This document shows positions 45,565 to 55,485 of a stretch of DNA of 64,000 nt, one piece after another. Where the stretch lies: assembly GCF_041902385.1 (NCBI RefSeq), contig NZ_CP169244.1, positions 2,356,001 to 2,420,000 of the forward strand. The letters are read 5' to 3'. Source of the DNA: Arcticibacter sp041902385. Its GTDB lineage: Bacteria; Bacteroidota; Bacteroidia; Sphingobacteriales; Sphingobacteriaceae. Position numbers and translations under genes: made by a program. Numbering within the stretch: position 1 is the first letter of the stretch; each line of letters begins with the position of its first letter. The notes beneath the pieces are model-generated. The model saw nothing but the letters and a program-made list of their open reading frames with translations. It searched no databases and was not told where the DNA came from.

Positions 45565-47313
45565 CTAATATCCCGGATTTTGCTTTACTACCGGCATTTT
45601 CTGAACTTCCGAAAATGGTATCGGCAGCAAATACATGGCATCGCGGAACTTCAGCACCCTTTGAGAATACCCGCTTGCATAATCATAAGAATCGGTGCCT
45701 GTCTTTGTGATGATCTGCACCGTATTGAATCCCGATAATACCTTTGAGGCGATCTTCCAGCGGCGGATGTCGTTCCATCTTTGATCTTCAAACGCCATCT
45801 CAATCCTTCTTTCATTTTGAATCACTGCCCTCATTTCCTCCACAGTCATGTCTTTCTTTAATCCATACATACGGTCCGAACCTGGCTGAATTCCCGCCCT
45901 GTTTCTCAACTCGATTAATTTAGGGTAAGCTTTTTCGGGATACCCCGCCTCGTTAATCGCCTCCGCATAATTGAGCAGGATCTCCGCGTACCGGATCAGA
46001 GGCCAGGCCCGCTCTGTTGTACCCGAAGAAGAGCCGGTAAGGCTTTCATCAAGCATCTTTCTCGAAAAGAAACCGGTATATCTGTTAGCAGATGTATAAG
46101 CATCGGCAGATGTATTCGGAAAGGCGGCCGTACTCATGTAGGTAAAAATCGGTGCCCTGGTTCCCGTGTTCGTCACATAGTTCATCCCGTTATAGATGAT
46201 TGAATTGTCAAACCGTGGGTCCCGGTTGGAGTAAGGGCTGTTGGGATTAAAAAGCGGACTCTCCTTAATACTTTTACCATCTTTCATCGGAAAGGCTTCT
46301 GCCAGGCTGAGAGTCGGCCGCATCGTACAATTTCCCGACCGGGAAGGTGGTAAAAAGAAGGTTTCAAATTCCTTCTGAGCAGAACGGTTATAAGAAAAAA
46401 TATATTCGCTGTTAACCCTTCTCAAAAAGACCTGGTAAAAGCCATATCCCGGGCGGGTTGTATTATTAACATGGAGAGAATACAGTCCGCTATTAATCAC
46501 AGCCTCAGCAGCATCAGCGGCAAGCTGCCACCGGTTCTTGTCTGCCACAGGATAACTCACTAAAGCAGCGAGCTGCGGATCATTAGTAATCGCGCCGCCG
46601 TTGAAAAGAGGGCTTGCTGCATAAAGCAATATGCGCGACTTCAAAGCGAGACAAGCACCATAGGTGATCCTTCCATAGTCGGCATCTTTATATGTTACAT
46701 CCCTGAGATCGCTGGCTGCGCGGTCCAGTTCAGAGCTAAGGTAGTTTACAAAATCGGCAAAATTGCATCTGGGGACACGAATAACATCGTTGGTGCCGTA
46801 TACTGTATCCTGCAGAACAGGCACCCCTCCGAAGGCAATAAGCAGGTAATGATAATACCAGGCGCGCAGAAACCTCAGTTCCCCGCTGATCCGCTTTTTG
46901 GTGGATTCAGCAAATGGGGTTACCGGCAGCTTCGACAGGAGAAGATTTGCCCTCCTTATATTCTTATAGGGGCCAACCCAGTAATCCTTGTCCGCAGCGA
47001 ATCCGTTATTGACGGTGCCGGGAGTCAAGGCCCCCTGCACATAGGCGTCTGACGGAACGGTCGTGTTATTTGAACCTTCTGCGTTATCTGTGCTCAACTC
47101 AGAATTTCCCGAGCCTCCTGATCCCAAATAGCGTGAAGGCCCGAAACTGAAGCCGGCATCAAGATAGATACGGTTCAGGAAATTGATTGATTGAATACTG
47201 TCAGAAAAAACAGTCTCTTCTGTTAATCCAACTGTCTTGTCATCCAGGAAATTTGATTTTGTACAAGAGTACAAAACAAACGATATGATGAATATAAATG
47301 CGCTCTTTTTCAT
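45565..47313 (-). CDS. SusD/RagB family nutrient-binding lipoprotein (second pair)
   Basis: A 582-residue surface lipoprotein with lipobox LYSC (Cys17). The SusD-like N-terminal domain holds the TPR-type helices (YKNIRRANLLLSKLPVTPFAESTKKRISGELRFLRAWYYHYLLIAFGGVPVLQDTVY). The RagB/SusD C-terminal domain includes YAEILLNYAEAINEAGYPEKAYPKLIELRNRAGI and RRIEMAFEDQRWNDIRRWKIA, ending LPIPFSEVQKMPVVKQNPGY. It works as the lid on the SusC channel encoded 9 bp upstream. The ligand is unknown: no glycosidase, peptidase or regulator gene is next to it. Confidence 0.95.
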   Translation of the reverse strand: MKKSAFIFIISFVLYSCTKSNFLDDKTVGLTEETVFSDSIQSINFLNRIYLDAGFSFGPSRYLGSGGSGNSELSTDNAEGSNNTTVPSDAYVQGALTPGTVNNGFAADKDYWVGPYKNIRRANLLLSKLPVTPFAESTKKRISGELRFLRAWYYHYLLIAFGGVPVLQDTVYGTNDVIRVPRCNFADFVNYLSSELDRAASDLRDVTYKDADYGRITYGACLALKSRILLYAASPLFNGGAITNDPQLAALVSYPVADKNRWQLAADAAEAVINSGLYSLHVNNTTRPGYGFYQVFLRRVNSEYIFSYNRSAQKEFETFFLPPSRSGNCTMRPTLSLAEAFPMKDGKSIKESPLFNPNSPYSNRDPRFDNSIIYNGMNYVTNTGTRAPIFTYMSTAAFPNTSADAYTSANRYTGFFSRKMLDESLTGSSSGTTERAWPLIRYAEILLNYAEAINEAGYPEKAYPKLIELRNRAGIQPGSDRMYGLKKDMTVEEMRAVIQNERRIEMAFEDQRWNDIRRWKIASKVLSGFNTVQIITKTGTDSYDYASGYSQRVLKFRDAMYLLPIPFSEVQKMPVVKQNPGY

Positions 47314-47322
47314 GCTGATCTC

Positions 47323-50300
47323 CTAAAAAGTCACGTTAATACCAAAGTTCATAATCCTCGACGGAGGATACGGAAGTGAATCTGACCCCTCATTTAGTTC
47401 CGGGTCAAGGTCATATAGCTTGTCGAGCTTGGTCCATGTAAATAAATTATACCCGTTCGTATAAATCCTCAGGCCTTTCAGATGTGTTTTGTTGAGGAAC
47501 TTCGCGCCAAAACTGTAGCTCAGCTCGGCCGTCTTCAAACGAATATAATCAGAGGGAATCGCCCAGAAGTCAGAATAATAGTCGCGTGGACTGGTGCTGA
47601 GGGCTGAAGTATACAATTGCGGATATTTAGCGCTGTTGCCCCTTTCCGGCGTCCAGTGCTCCTGATGGATCGGCATCATATTCGTTGTAACGTGATGGAT
47701 CACTGCACCCTGGGCGCTCGCCACCACATTAGCGGCGCCCTGGAAGAGTAAGGTTAAGTTCAAGTTCTTGTATCCAACACCAAAGGTAAGCCCATACACC
47801 GTGTTGGGGAGATTCGTATAACCGAAGTACGACCGGTCGTAGAGATCTATAACGCCGTCGCCGTTCAGGTCTTTATACTTCATTTCGCCCGGCCTGCCTC
47901 CTACAGAGGGCTTGGGCACCGAGGGATCGGCAATCTCAGCTTCTGTATAGAACTCTCCTGTCCAGGAATATTTCATTGCTGCCCCGATTGACTGACCCGT
48001 AACAGCCTGCCACGGATATATTGTTGGCGCTTCATCCCTGAACAGGATCTTGTTCTTGGCGACAGACCAGGTTCCTTTTACTGAATACTGCCAGCTGGCG
48101 CCAATTTTATCATTGTAAGCGAGTTCAATTTCGTAGCCCTTATTGTTGGTCTTTCCCAGGTTAAATTTCGGAAGGTCCTGCCCTAATACGGAGGAAATCG
48201 TTCCCGGCGTGCTGATAATATCGTAACGGTTATTATTAAACCAATCCAGTGTTCCGGTAAGCCTTTGCCGAAGGCAGCGAAATCAACCCCGATGTTAAGC
48301 TTCTTTTCCTTTTCCCACGTTACGACCTCATTTGCAAGAGGCCCTTCCGTTACTGTAGAATAACTGTTGTTTGTGGCCAGGCCGAACAGTCCTGTTCCGC
48401 TTCCGGATGTGTACGATTGCTTATATGCATACACTCCTCCCGTATTATCCACACCAACCAGCCCGTAGGAAGCCCGGAATTTAAGACGGTCAATAAACCT
48501 GACATGATCTTTAAAAAAACCTTCCTCCGAAATGTTCCATCCGGCCGACGCAGACGGAAAGAATCCCATGCGGTGTCCTTTTGCAAAACGGTCGGTTCCG
48601 TTATAGGCTCCGGCGACTTCAAAAAGATAGCGTTGATTGTAATCATAGCCGAACCGCCCGGTGTAGCCCCGGAAGTTTTCAGGAATAAAGTTATATTCAG
48701 AATTCGAACTCTGGGCAGTCTTGCTGTTCAAATTGTAAAGCAACAGACCCGAAAGGTGGTGTGCGCCAAAATACCGGTTATAATTCAGCATGCCCTGCAC
48801 GGTAACAGACCTGTTCGTACTTCCAGCCGAATATTGCATATAAGGCGTCGATATGCGATACGAATCATCCTTCATTCCGAAAGAATAGGTGTCGGTCCCG
48901 GGATCATAAACATAGGACACGAAGCCCGATCCGTCAATAGGGCGCTGCATACTTCGCTCGTAACCGTAAAGATTACGATAAGAAAGAACTGCCTTTACAG
49001 AGAGCCCTTTTACAAGAAAGTCAAGCTTCTGATTGGCTGAGGTTACCAAATTGATGTTATTGGCGAAATTGCGTGTATACCCGTTATACATCAGCCGGCC
49101 AATCAGATTGTTTTTATTCCGGCCTGTAGCGGTGCGCTGCCAGACACTGTAACCAAGGCTTCCATCGGGGTTATAAATGGGATAATTGTAAGGAGCGGTA
49201 TCATAGGCTCTCCCAAGATCGGCAAACATGACGCCTGCATTGTCCACACTCGCATTATTCTGGTTCGTCTCGCCGAGATTACCAAACAAGTCGAACCTGA
49301 GGTCGAGGCTCTTATTAACAGCAAGGTCTATATTCGACCGGTAGTTATACCGCTTGTAGTAATATTTACTGTTCAGGTCAACACTGTAGTCTTTGAGCTG
49401 CCCGCCCTGGTAGAGGTAGCCAACAGACACGAAGTACTTAACCTTGTCAGTGCCGCCATTTAAATCAAAATTAGTACGTGCCTGGGGTGCAAATTTATTG
49501 AAGAGCAAGTCTCTCCAGTTATTATTCGGATGTCCGTAGGGGTCAGTCCCGTTTCTGAAAAGCTCAAGATCCTCTTCTGAAAACGTAGGTTTGAAGTCCT
49601 TGTTTGGATTCAGGTTATTCGTATTTATCTGCGCTTCCCGGAGCAGCGATGCTGCGCCATAAGAATCCAGGTAGTCGGGCAGTCTGGTCGGCTGGCTGAG
49701 GCCATATTCCGACTGCAAAGTAATCCGTGGCTTACCGGCCTTCCCTCTGGTTGTCGTCACCAAAACCACCCCATTCGCGCCTTTGATCCCGTAGATAGCG
49801 GTAGTAGATGCATCTTTTAAAACTGTGATACTTTCCACTTCGCTCGCACTCAGGGACGCAAATTCATTATAGGTAAATTCGATGTCATCCACGAGGATCA
49901 ACGGATTATTGTTGCCGACATAAGAGCTGACACCCCTTATATTGAAGGAGGCCGCATCTTTTCCCGGCTGGCCGCCCCTCTGCTGGCTCGTAAAGCCCGT
50001 CAGCCGTCCGGCAAGCGTGTTCTGAAGGCTAGGCGAAGGGCTCTGCCTGATATCCTTGCCGCTGACAGCGCTTACCGCACCCGTGAGGGTTACCTTCTTT
50101 TTTTGTCCGTAGCCCACTACTACTACCTCGTCAAGGCTTTTTGAGTCATCTTTCATCTCTACCACTACCGACGCCAGGCCCTCTACCGAAACCTCCTGCC
50201 TCACGTACCCGATAGAACTGAGTACGATGATATGGCTCTTTTTCAGGGTAAGCGTAAACTTTCCGTTTGCATCGGTGCTTACTCCGTTAGATGGGTTTCC

Positions 50301-50432
50301 TTTTTCAGAAACAGACACTCCGGGAAGCGGCCCCGATTTATCTTTTACCAAACCCGTTATCCGTTTTGCCTGGCCCAGAACACTCAGACAAGCCAGAAAA
50401 AACACAATAAGTATATATGTTCCTCTTTTCAT
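47323..50432 (-). CDS. SusC/RagA family TonB-linked outer membrane protein (second pair), with one frameshift
   Basis: An outer-membrane importer of 1036 residues after repair. Signal peptide to LGQA, carboxypeptidase-like domain (ITGLVKDKSGPLPGVSVSEKG), the SusC signature SLDEVVVVGYGQKKKVTLTGAVS, plug to NGVVLVTTTRGKAGKP, then barrel. The frame breaks near 48262: FAAFGKG runs into LPEHWIGL, but one extra G gives LTGTLDWFNNNRYDII and the barrel goes on through YDRSYFGYTNLPNTVYGLTF to the terminal NFGINVTF at 47323. The SusD partner follows after 9 bp. The gene is co-directional with the upstream pair, 36 bp away. Confidence 0.9.
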
Positions 50433-50468
50433 TTTTTTCGTCTTTAAGATTTCCTGAAGAGACCTCGC

Positions 50469-52166
50469 TTAGTTGTAGCCCTCATTCTGAATAAGCCTTG
50501 GATTCCTGATCATTTCACTGTAAGGAACAGGCATATGGTAATATTTATTCTGAAAGGTGATGGTGCTTACATCCTGTTCTCCGGCACTGAGTGAACCTGC
50601 AGAATTGAGAATTTTTAAACCCTTCAGGGTGGTATTTAAAACAGTACCTGCAATCTTCCATCTTCTTACGTCCCAGAACCGATGTTCCTCAAAAGATAGT
50701 TCAATCCGCCTTTCGTTCCTGATCAGCTCCCTGAGGGCCGACTGTGAGATGCCGGCAGGTATGCCATATCGGCCATTCGCTCCGGCAGTAATTCCGGCAC
50801 GTGAGCGGATTAGTTTGAGAGGCGCTACTGCATCTTCAGTCCGGCCCACCTCATTTAAGGCTTCAGCATAGTTCAGAAGTACCTCAGCGAACCGGAAGTA
50901 TGGGAAATTGTGACTCTGATTGGAGTAGGAAGTGGAATTTGTGAAATCGCCCATAAACTTACGCAGGTAGTAAGAGGTTCGGGTTTGAGTCTTAAACGGA
51001 AGATTCGGCTTGTCGAGTCCTCCTTCAAAAGTCTCAATATTCCGGCCCAGCCACTTAACCCCGTTATAGAACAGGATCGACTTCATACGCGGGTCCCTTC
51101 CTTCATATTGTCCCATATTAGCAGAGGATCCGGTGAAAGGAGTGCCATCGAGGTTTGGGAAGGCGTTTACAAAGTTTTGTGTAGGACTCGTTCTGCCGTT
51201 ACTGGCAGCAGGGGCTACAAAGCCGACAGGTGCGTTGCTCGCTTCAATACTCGTTGAAGCCGCGACCTGTTTGGATAAAATAATATCGGTGTTTATTTTC
51301 GTTGTAAAAACAGCCGAATAAGCGGTGTTCCCTGCACCTGAAGGAAGTTTATAATACGACAGGCGGGTAAGTGCCTCGGCAGCATCGATCACTCGTTGCC
51401 ACCTTGACGCATCCGCATCAGGATAGCCGGTCAGACTCTTCAGCTCTCTGTTTGTTTCTACGCCACCTCCGTTGAAAAGCGGACTGGCTGCGTATAGCAG
51501 CAACCGGCATTTCAGGGCGAGCGCTGCTTCTAACGGCACACGTCCAAAGTCGCTTGAGGCAATATCTGCACCCTTTGGCAGACCTGCCGCTGCGGCATCA
51601 CATTGGGAAGCAATATAATCAACGCATTCCGCATAGGTGTTCCTCGGGAGGTTAAGGTTATCGGATAGCGAAAACACTGTATCTCCGACAAGTGGCACTC
51701 CCCCATACCGTTTTAATAACTCGAAATATGCGAATGCGCGAAGAAACTGTGCCTCAGCGATTTGATTTTTCTTTATTTGGTCCGTTATCGGAACGACGCC
51801 GATATGTTTAAGAAAATAATTGCTCTTCCTGATAATCGAATAGCAGTTCTTCCAGTTATTATCAGGATAGTTTACCGCGGTCAGCTGTCCGTTCGTAAAC
51901 AAAACAATGTTAGAGGCGAATGACGAAGGGACCGCATCATCTGTTGCAGCGTCAAGATAATCGCCGTCTATCCGGTTGAAGCCTCCCGGAAGTGAGGCAT
52001 AAATATCAAACAGGAACTGCTTCGCCGCAGTACCCTTCTTGTCCCCCGGATCGAATATGTCCGACTCAAAATTCCTGTCCTCGGGGTACTGCTCAAACTT
52101 CTTGCTGCAGGAAGAGCTTATTAAGGTAATAAAGCAAACAATAGATAAAATAAAAGACCTTTTCAT
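50469..52166 (-). CDS. SusD/RagB family nutrient-binding lipoprotein (first pair)
   Basis: A 565-residue lipoprotein with lipobox SSSC near residue 20. It has the SusD domain order: YSIIRKSNYFLKHIGVVPITDQIKKNQIAEAQFLRAFAYFELLKRYGGVPLVGDTVF, then the C-terminal YFRFAEVLLNYAEALNEVGRTEDAVAPLKLIRSRAGI and RRIELSFEEHRFWDVRRWKIAGTVLN, ending YHMPVPYSEMIRNPRLIQNEGYN. It is only moderately similar by eye to the second SusD, so the two pairs probably serve different ligands. It lies 16 bp behind its SusC partner. Confidence 0.95.
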   Translation of the reverse strand: MKRSFILSIVCFITLISSSCSKKFEQYPEDRNFESDIFDPGDKKGTAAKQFLFDIYASLPGGFNRIDGDYLDAATDDAVPSSFASNIVLFTNGQLTAVNYPDNNWKNCYSIIRKSNYFLKHIGVVPITDQIKKNQIAEAQFLRAFAYFELLKRYGGVPLVGDTVFSLSDNLNLPRNTYAECVDYIASQCDAAAAGLPKGADIASSDFGRVPLEAALALKCRLLLYAASPLFNGGGVETNRELKSLTGYPDADASRWQRVIDAAEALTRLSYYKLPSGAGNTAYSAVFTTKINTDIILSKQVAASTSIEASNAPVGFVAPAASNGRTSPTQNFVNAFPNLDGTPFTGSSANMGQYEGRDPRMKSILFYNGVKWLGRNIETFEGGLDKPNLPFKTQTRTSYYLRKFMGDFTNSTSYSNQSHNFPYFRFAEVLLNYAEALNEVGRTEDAVAPLKLIRSRAGITAGANGRYGIPAGISQSALRELIRNERRIELSFEEHRFWDVRRWKIAGTVLNTTLKGLKILNSAGSLSAGEQDVSTITFQNKYYHMPVPYSEMIRNPRLIQNEGYN

Positions 52167-52182
52167 ATCTTCTTCGATAAGG

Positions 52183-55011
52183 TTACAATTGAACGTTTAC
52201 ACCAAGGTTAAATATCTTCTGTATAGGATAGGCGCCGGTGTAGCCTTCCGGATCTGCATCACCAAAAACCTTCGAACTGATCGTATAGAGATTCAATCCG
52301 CTGGCGTAGATCCTGACCGATCTGACACTTCCTTTTACATGGACCGGCAGCTTATACCCAAGTTCTACTGTCTTCAGGCGAAGATAATTTCCGGACCTCG
52401 CCCAGAAACTCGATGTGAGCCAATTGTTAACAGAGCCGTCCCGCGGCCCCGTACCGGTAGTGAGCCGCGGATAGCTTGCAGTTGCAGCAGCCGATGGCGT
52501 CCATCTGTTAAGGTGATTATCAAAAGCCTGCCCGCTGCCATTATTCTGGAACTCCCAATAACTGTTTCCCGATAAATTAATGTAGCGGTTCAGCTTTCCC
52601 TGCAAAAGCGCGGAAAAGTCAAAGTTGCCTAATGTAAATCCAATAGTCGATCCGATCAGGACAGTAGGCTTCTGTGCCCCGATGGCGGTTTGATCATACT
52701 GATTTATGATCCCGTCGTCATTCAGGTCCTTATATTTGATATCCCCTGGCTGCGGCCTGTATCCTTCAATCGTTGCGTGTCCTGCAATCTCCGCTTCCGA
52801 TTGAAACAATCCCTCCGCAACATATCCAAACTGCTGGCCGACCCTCCGCCCGGTGCGCTTCATCCAGTCGTACTTCTGAAAAGCCTCCGCATTGTAAAGT
52901 AGCTTCGAGTCCTGGAAGCTGGCGTTCAACGAAATAAAATAGCCGAAACGCTGCTTTTTCTCTTGCCATGTCAGTTCGCCTTCCCATCCATTATAGCGTT
53001 CTTTTCCAATATTTTCATTTGGATAATCGATACCAAGGAGCCCGTTATTAGTCCCTCTGACAATGCTGAGGTCGCTGTAATCGTTTGAGTAATATTCGGC
53101 ATTAAAGCTCATTCTGCTGTTAAACAGAGAGCCTTGCAAACCCACATTTAACTTCTTCGCTTTCTCCCAGGTAATATCCGGATTGGCAAGGTATGCTTCT
53201 TCAGCAGTTGTGACCGTGCCCGCACTTGATCCGAAGATGCCTCCCGGCGAAGTGCTGAAAATCTGCTGATAGGTGTAATAAGCTCCATTGTCATGTCCGG
53301 TCTTACCGTATGAACCATAAAGCTTTAAGTGATTCACCCAGCCAAGCCGCTTCATAAAAGCCTCCTCGCTGATATTCCAGCCGAGCCCGGCTGCAGGAAA
53401 AAAGCCATATTTAAAGCCGCCATCATCGGGATAGCGATTGGCCCCGTTATAAGCAAAGGAAACCTCAAGAAGGTATTTCCTTTTCAGGTTGTAGGAGGCA
53501 TGACCGGCCAGTCCCTGAATAGTGTATGGAAGATTGGAACCATTAATTAAGTTGTCCCTGCTTGCCAGTAAAACCGCATCTAGGCCCTGCTGGCTAAATT
53601 CATGTGAGTATCCCAAAGAGAGCTCCTCGAAATCTGATCGGTTCTGAAAGCTGATACCATTACTGTTTGCCTGAGCACCATTCGATGAGTATTGCAGGTA
53701 TTTCGTGGCGCCTGTGGAAGTTGTTCCGGTTCTTTCAAATACAGCGAAGCTCTTATCTCTGTTGAGATTTTCCCGGAGGCTACTAAAGAACGATGCCCTT
53801 GCTTTCACCCACATGCCTGGTAATATTTCATCCAGTGTACGCTTCAGATAAAAGTCGGATAAAACTGTACGCGTATTACCCTGAGAATAGCCCGAGCTGA
53901 TGTTCTGAGCCAAAATGTTGTTCTGAAACCTTGCGATCCCCCCGTACGTGCCATTTTCGTTATATACCGGGTATGCGCTCCTCGGTGTAGTCGTGAGTGA
54001 AGAAAACAGGTTTGCAGTTCCACTTTTTCCAGGTTCGTTTGTATTCAGGATCCTTCCCTGGATATAAATACCGGCACTTAGATTATCCGTCAGATTCAGA
54101 TCAATATTCGATCTTGCAAAATAGCCACGTGCGTTTGCATTGGTGCTGTAGTTGTTATTATCGCTCGTTTTCAGTAAGCCATCCTGCCTGACGTGTTCCA
54201 AATTCACGAAATAGCGGACAAACTTGTTCCCTCCGTTAGTATTTACATTATAGCGCGCAAACACGGAGGAGTTTTTTAATACCAGACTCTTCCAGTCCAC
54301 ATTAGGATACGAATAAGGATCGGAACCTGTCTGGTATCCATCGAGAGCCGCCTGACTAAACCCGTAGTTGTCTACAGCAAGCCCATCGTTCTTAAGAGCT
54401 TCGTTGTAAAGCAAGGCATACTGATACGAATCAAGAGGGCGTGAGATCAGGTTTTCCAGTGGTTTCTGAAGGCCGGTCTGTACGTTAACATTAATCTGTT
54501 GTTTGCCGGTCAGGCCCTTTTTCGTTATCACTGATAGAGCCCCGCCGGATCCTCTGACGCCAAGCATAGCGGTGGCAACCGCATCCTTGAGCACGGTAAC
54601 CGATTCGATTTCCTCCATTCCAATCTCTGTCACTGACCGCGGAATGCCATCAATCAGAATGAGAGGATCCTGATTCCTCAGAGTTAAAGACCACCCTTCA
54701 TTCAAAGGCTGTCCATTCCCCTGTATTACATTCAGACCGGTAAGACGGCCGGCCAAAGCCAGGGGATATGAAAATACCGGAGTTCTGGCAATTTCAGCAC
54801 CAGTAACAACAGCACTTGATGCCGTAGACAACCTGCGGGGTGTCTGGAAGAAAATAAATTGTTTTAGTTCTTTTAAAGAGTCTTCTATTGAAGAGTCCTG
54901 AGCTGCCGGCCAAACCTTGATTGACGCCAGCGGGGGAACACTTCGACTATAGACTGCAGATACGAACAGAATGCAGTAAAGGATTACAAAAGGTTTGATA
55001 AAACGCACCAT
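52183..55011 (-). CDS. SusC/RagA family TonB-linked outer membrane protein without N-terminal CarboxypepD-like domain (first pair)
   Basis: A 942-residue protein, first gene of the operon. A signal peptide (IKPFVILYCILFVSAVYSRS) is followed by only about 50 residues before the plug (STASSAVVTGAEIARTPVFSYPLALAGRLTGL, NQDPLILIDGIPRSVTEIG, VTVLKDAVATAMLGVRGSGGALSVITKKG). The usual carboxypeptidase-like domain and the DEVVVVGYG motif are missing. The plug motif LLGVRG and barrel are otherwise normal, including KYGFFPAAGLGWNISEEAFM and the terminal strand IFNLGVNVQL. No frameshift is seen. A large inverted repeat sits 200-250 bp upstream and may control the operon. Confidence 0.93.
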   Translation of the reverse strand: MVRFIKPFVILYCILFVSAVYSRSVPPLASIKVWPAAQDSSIEDSLKELKQFIFFQTPRRLSTASSAVVTGAEIARTPVFSYPLALAGRLTGLNVIQGNGQPLNEGWSLTLRNQDPLILIDGIPRSVTEIGMEEIESVTVLKDAVATAMLGVRGSGGALSVITKKGLTGKQQINVNVQTGLQKPLENLISRPLDSYQYALLYNEALKNDGLAVDNYGFSQAALDGYQTGSDPYSYPNVDWKSLVLKNSSVFARYNVNTNGGNKFVRYFVNLEHVRQDGLLKTSDNNNYSTNANARGYFARSNIDLNLTDNLSAGIYIQGRILNTNEPGKSGTANLFSSLTTTPRSAYPVYNENGTYGGIARFQNNILAQNISSGYSQGNTRTVLSDFYLKRTLDEILPGMWVKARASFFSSLRENLNRDKSFAVFERTGTTSTGATKYLQYSSNGAQANSNGISFQNRSDFEELSLGYSHEFSQQGLDAVLLASRDNLINGSNLPYTIQGLAGHASYNLKRKYLLEVSFAYNGANRYPDDGGFKYGFFPAAGLGWNISEEAFMKRLGWVNHLKLYGSYGKTGHDNGAYYTYQQIFSTSPGGIFGSSAGTVTTAEEAYLANPDITWEKAKKLNVGLQGSLFNSRMSFNAEYYSNDYSDLSIVRGTNNGLLGIDYPNENIGKERYNGWEGELTWQEKKQRFGYFISLNASFQDSKLLYNAEAFQKYDWMKRTGRRVGQQFGYVAEGLFQSEAEIAGHATIEGYRPQPGDIKYKDLNDDGIINQYDQTAIGAQKPTVLIGSTIGFTLGNFDFSALLQGKLNRYINLSGNSYWEFQNNGSGQAFDNHLNRWTPSAAATASYPRLTTGTGPRDGSVNNWLTSSFWARSGNYLRLKTVELGYKLPVHVKGSVRSVRIYASGLNLYTISSKVFGDADPEGYTGAYPIQKIFNLGVNVQL

Positions 55012-55216
55012 CGACTTATAATTTACATATGGTTATTAAAGGGTTAGCAGTGATCTGTTCACTGAAGGTCAGGTCAGCTCAACCTGAAAGATTTATTGGC
55101 GGGGTACTTGTCTAGGAGTAAATAGGGGTCATATATCAGGTTTTAGCTATTGGTTAAAGATTTAATGACCGAAGATATTGACGTTATTACCGCCTTTCAA
55201 TGTTTGGGATATTAAT

Positions 55217-55261
55217 TTTTCATGAAACCATTCCCAAAGTTTGGGAGCGGTTTCATGAAAA
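55217..55261. promoter_or_regulatory. 45-bp inverted repeat upstream of the SusC/SusD operon
   Basis: TTTTCATGAAACC (55217-55229) is mirrored by GGTTTCATGAAAA (55249-55261), and inside them CCCAAA (55233-55238) is mirrored by TTTGGG (55240-55245). The half-site TTTCATGAAA is itself a palindrome. It could be an operator for a dimeric regulator or fold as RNA. It lies 206-250 bp before the first SusC start. Confidence 0.6.
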
Positions 55262-55485
55262 CATGAAGAGATCCTTCTATTTTACAGTCTCTCCACAATC
55301 AAGCTGCCCTGGGTGCCAATGACACAGTTTATTTTACACTCCCATTTGACACACTTGTTTGAATAGTCCTCCAAGCCTCAGGAGATCAGCGAAGCTTGTT
55401 ACATTGCGATTGCTTCATTGGTTCTTCGAGCTGTCGCGCCCGGCTTCCCGTCCGTTTGTCGTCTCCTGGTGTTGGGTTGCCCTCA

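Noticed and set aside
45565..55011. Polysaccharide utilisation locus with a known glycan
   Set aside because: No glycosidase, lyase, esterase or regulator is linked, so naming a glycan would be invention.
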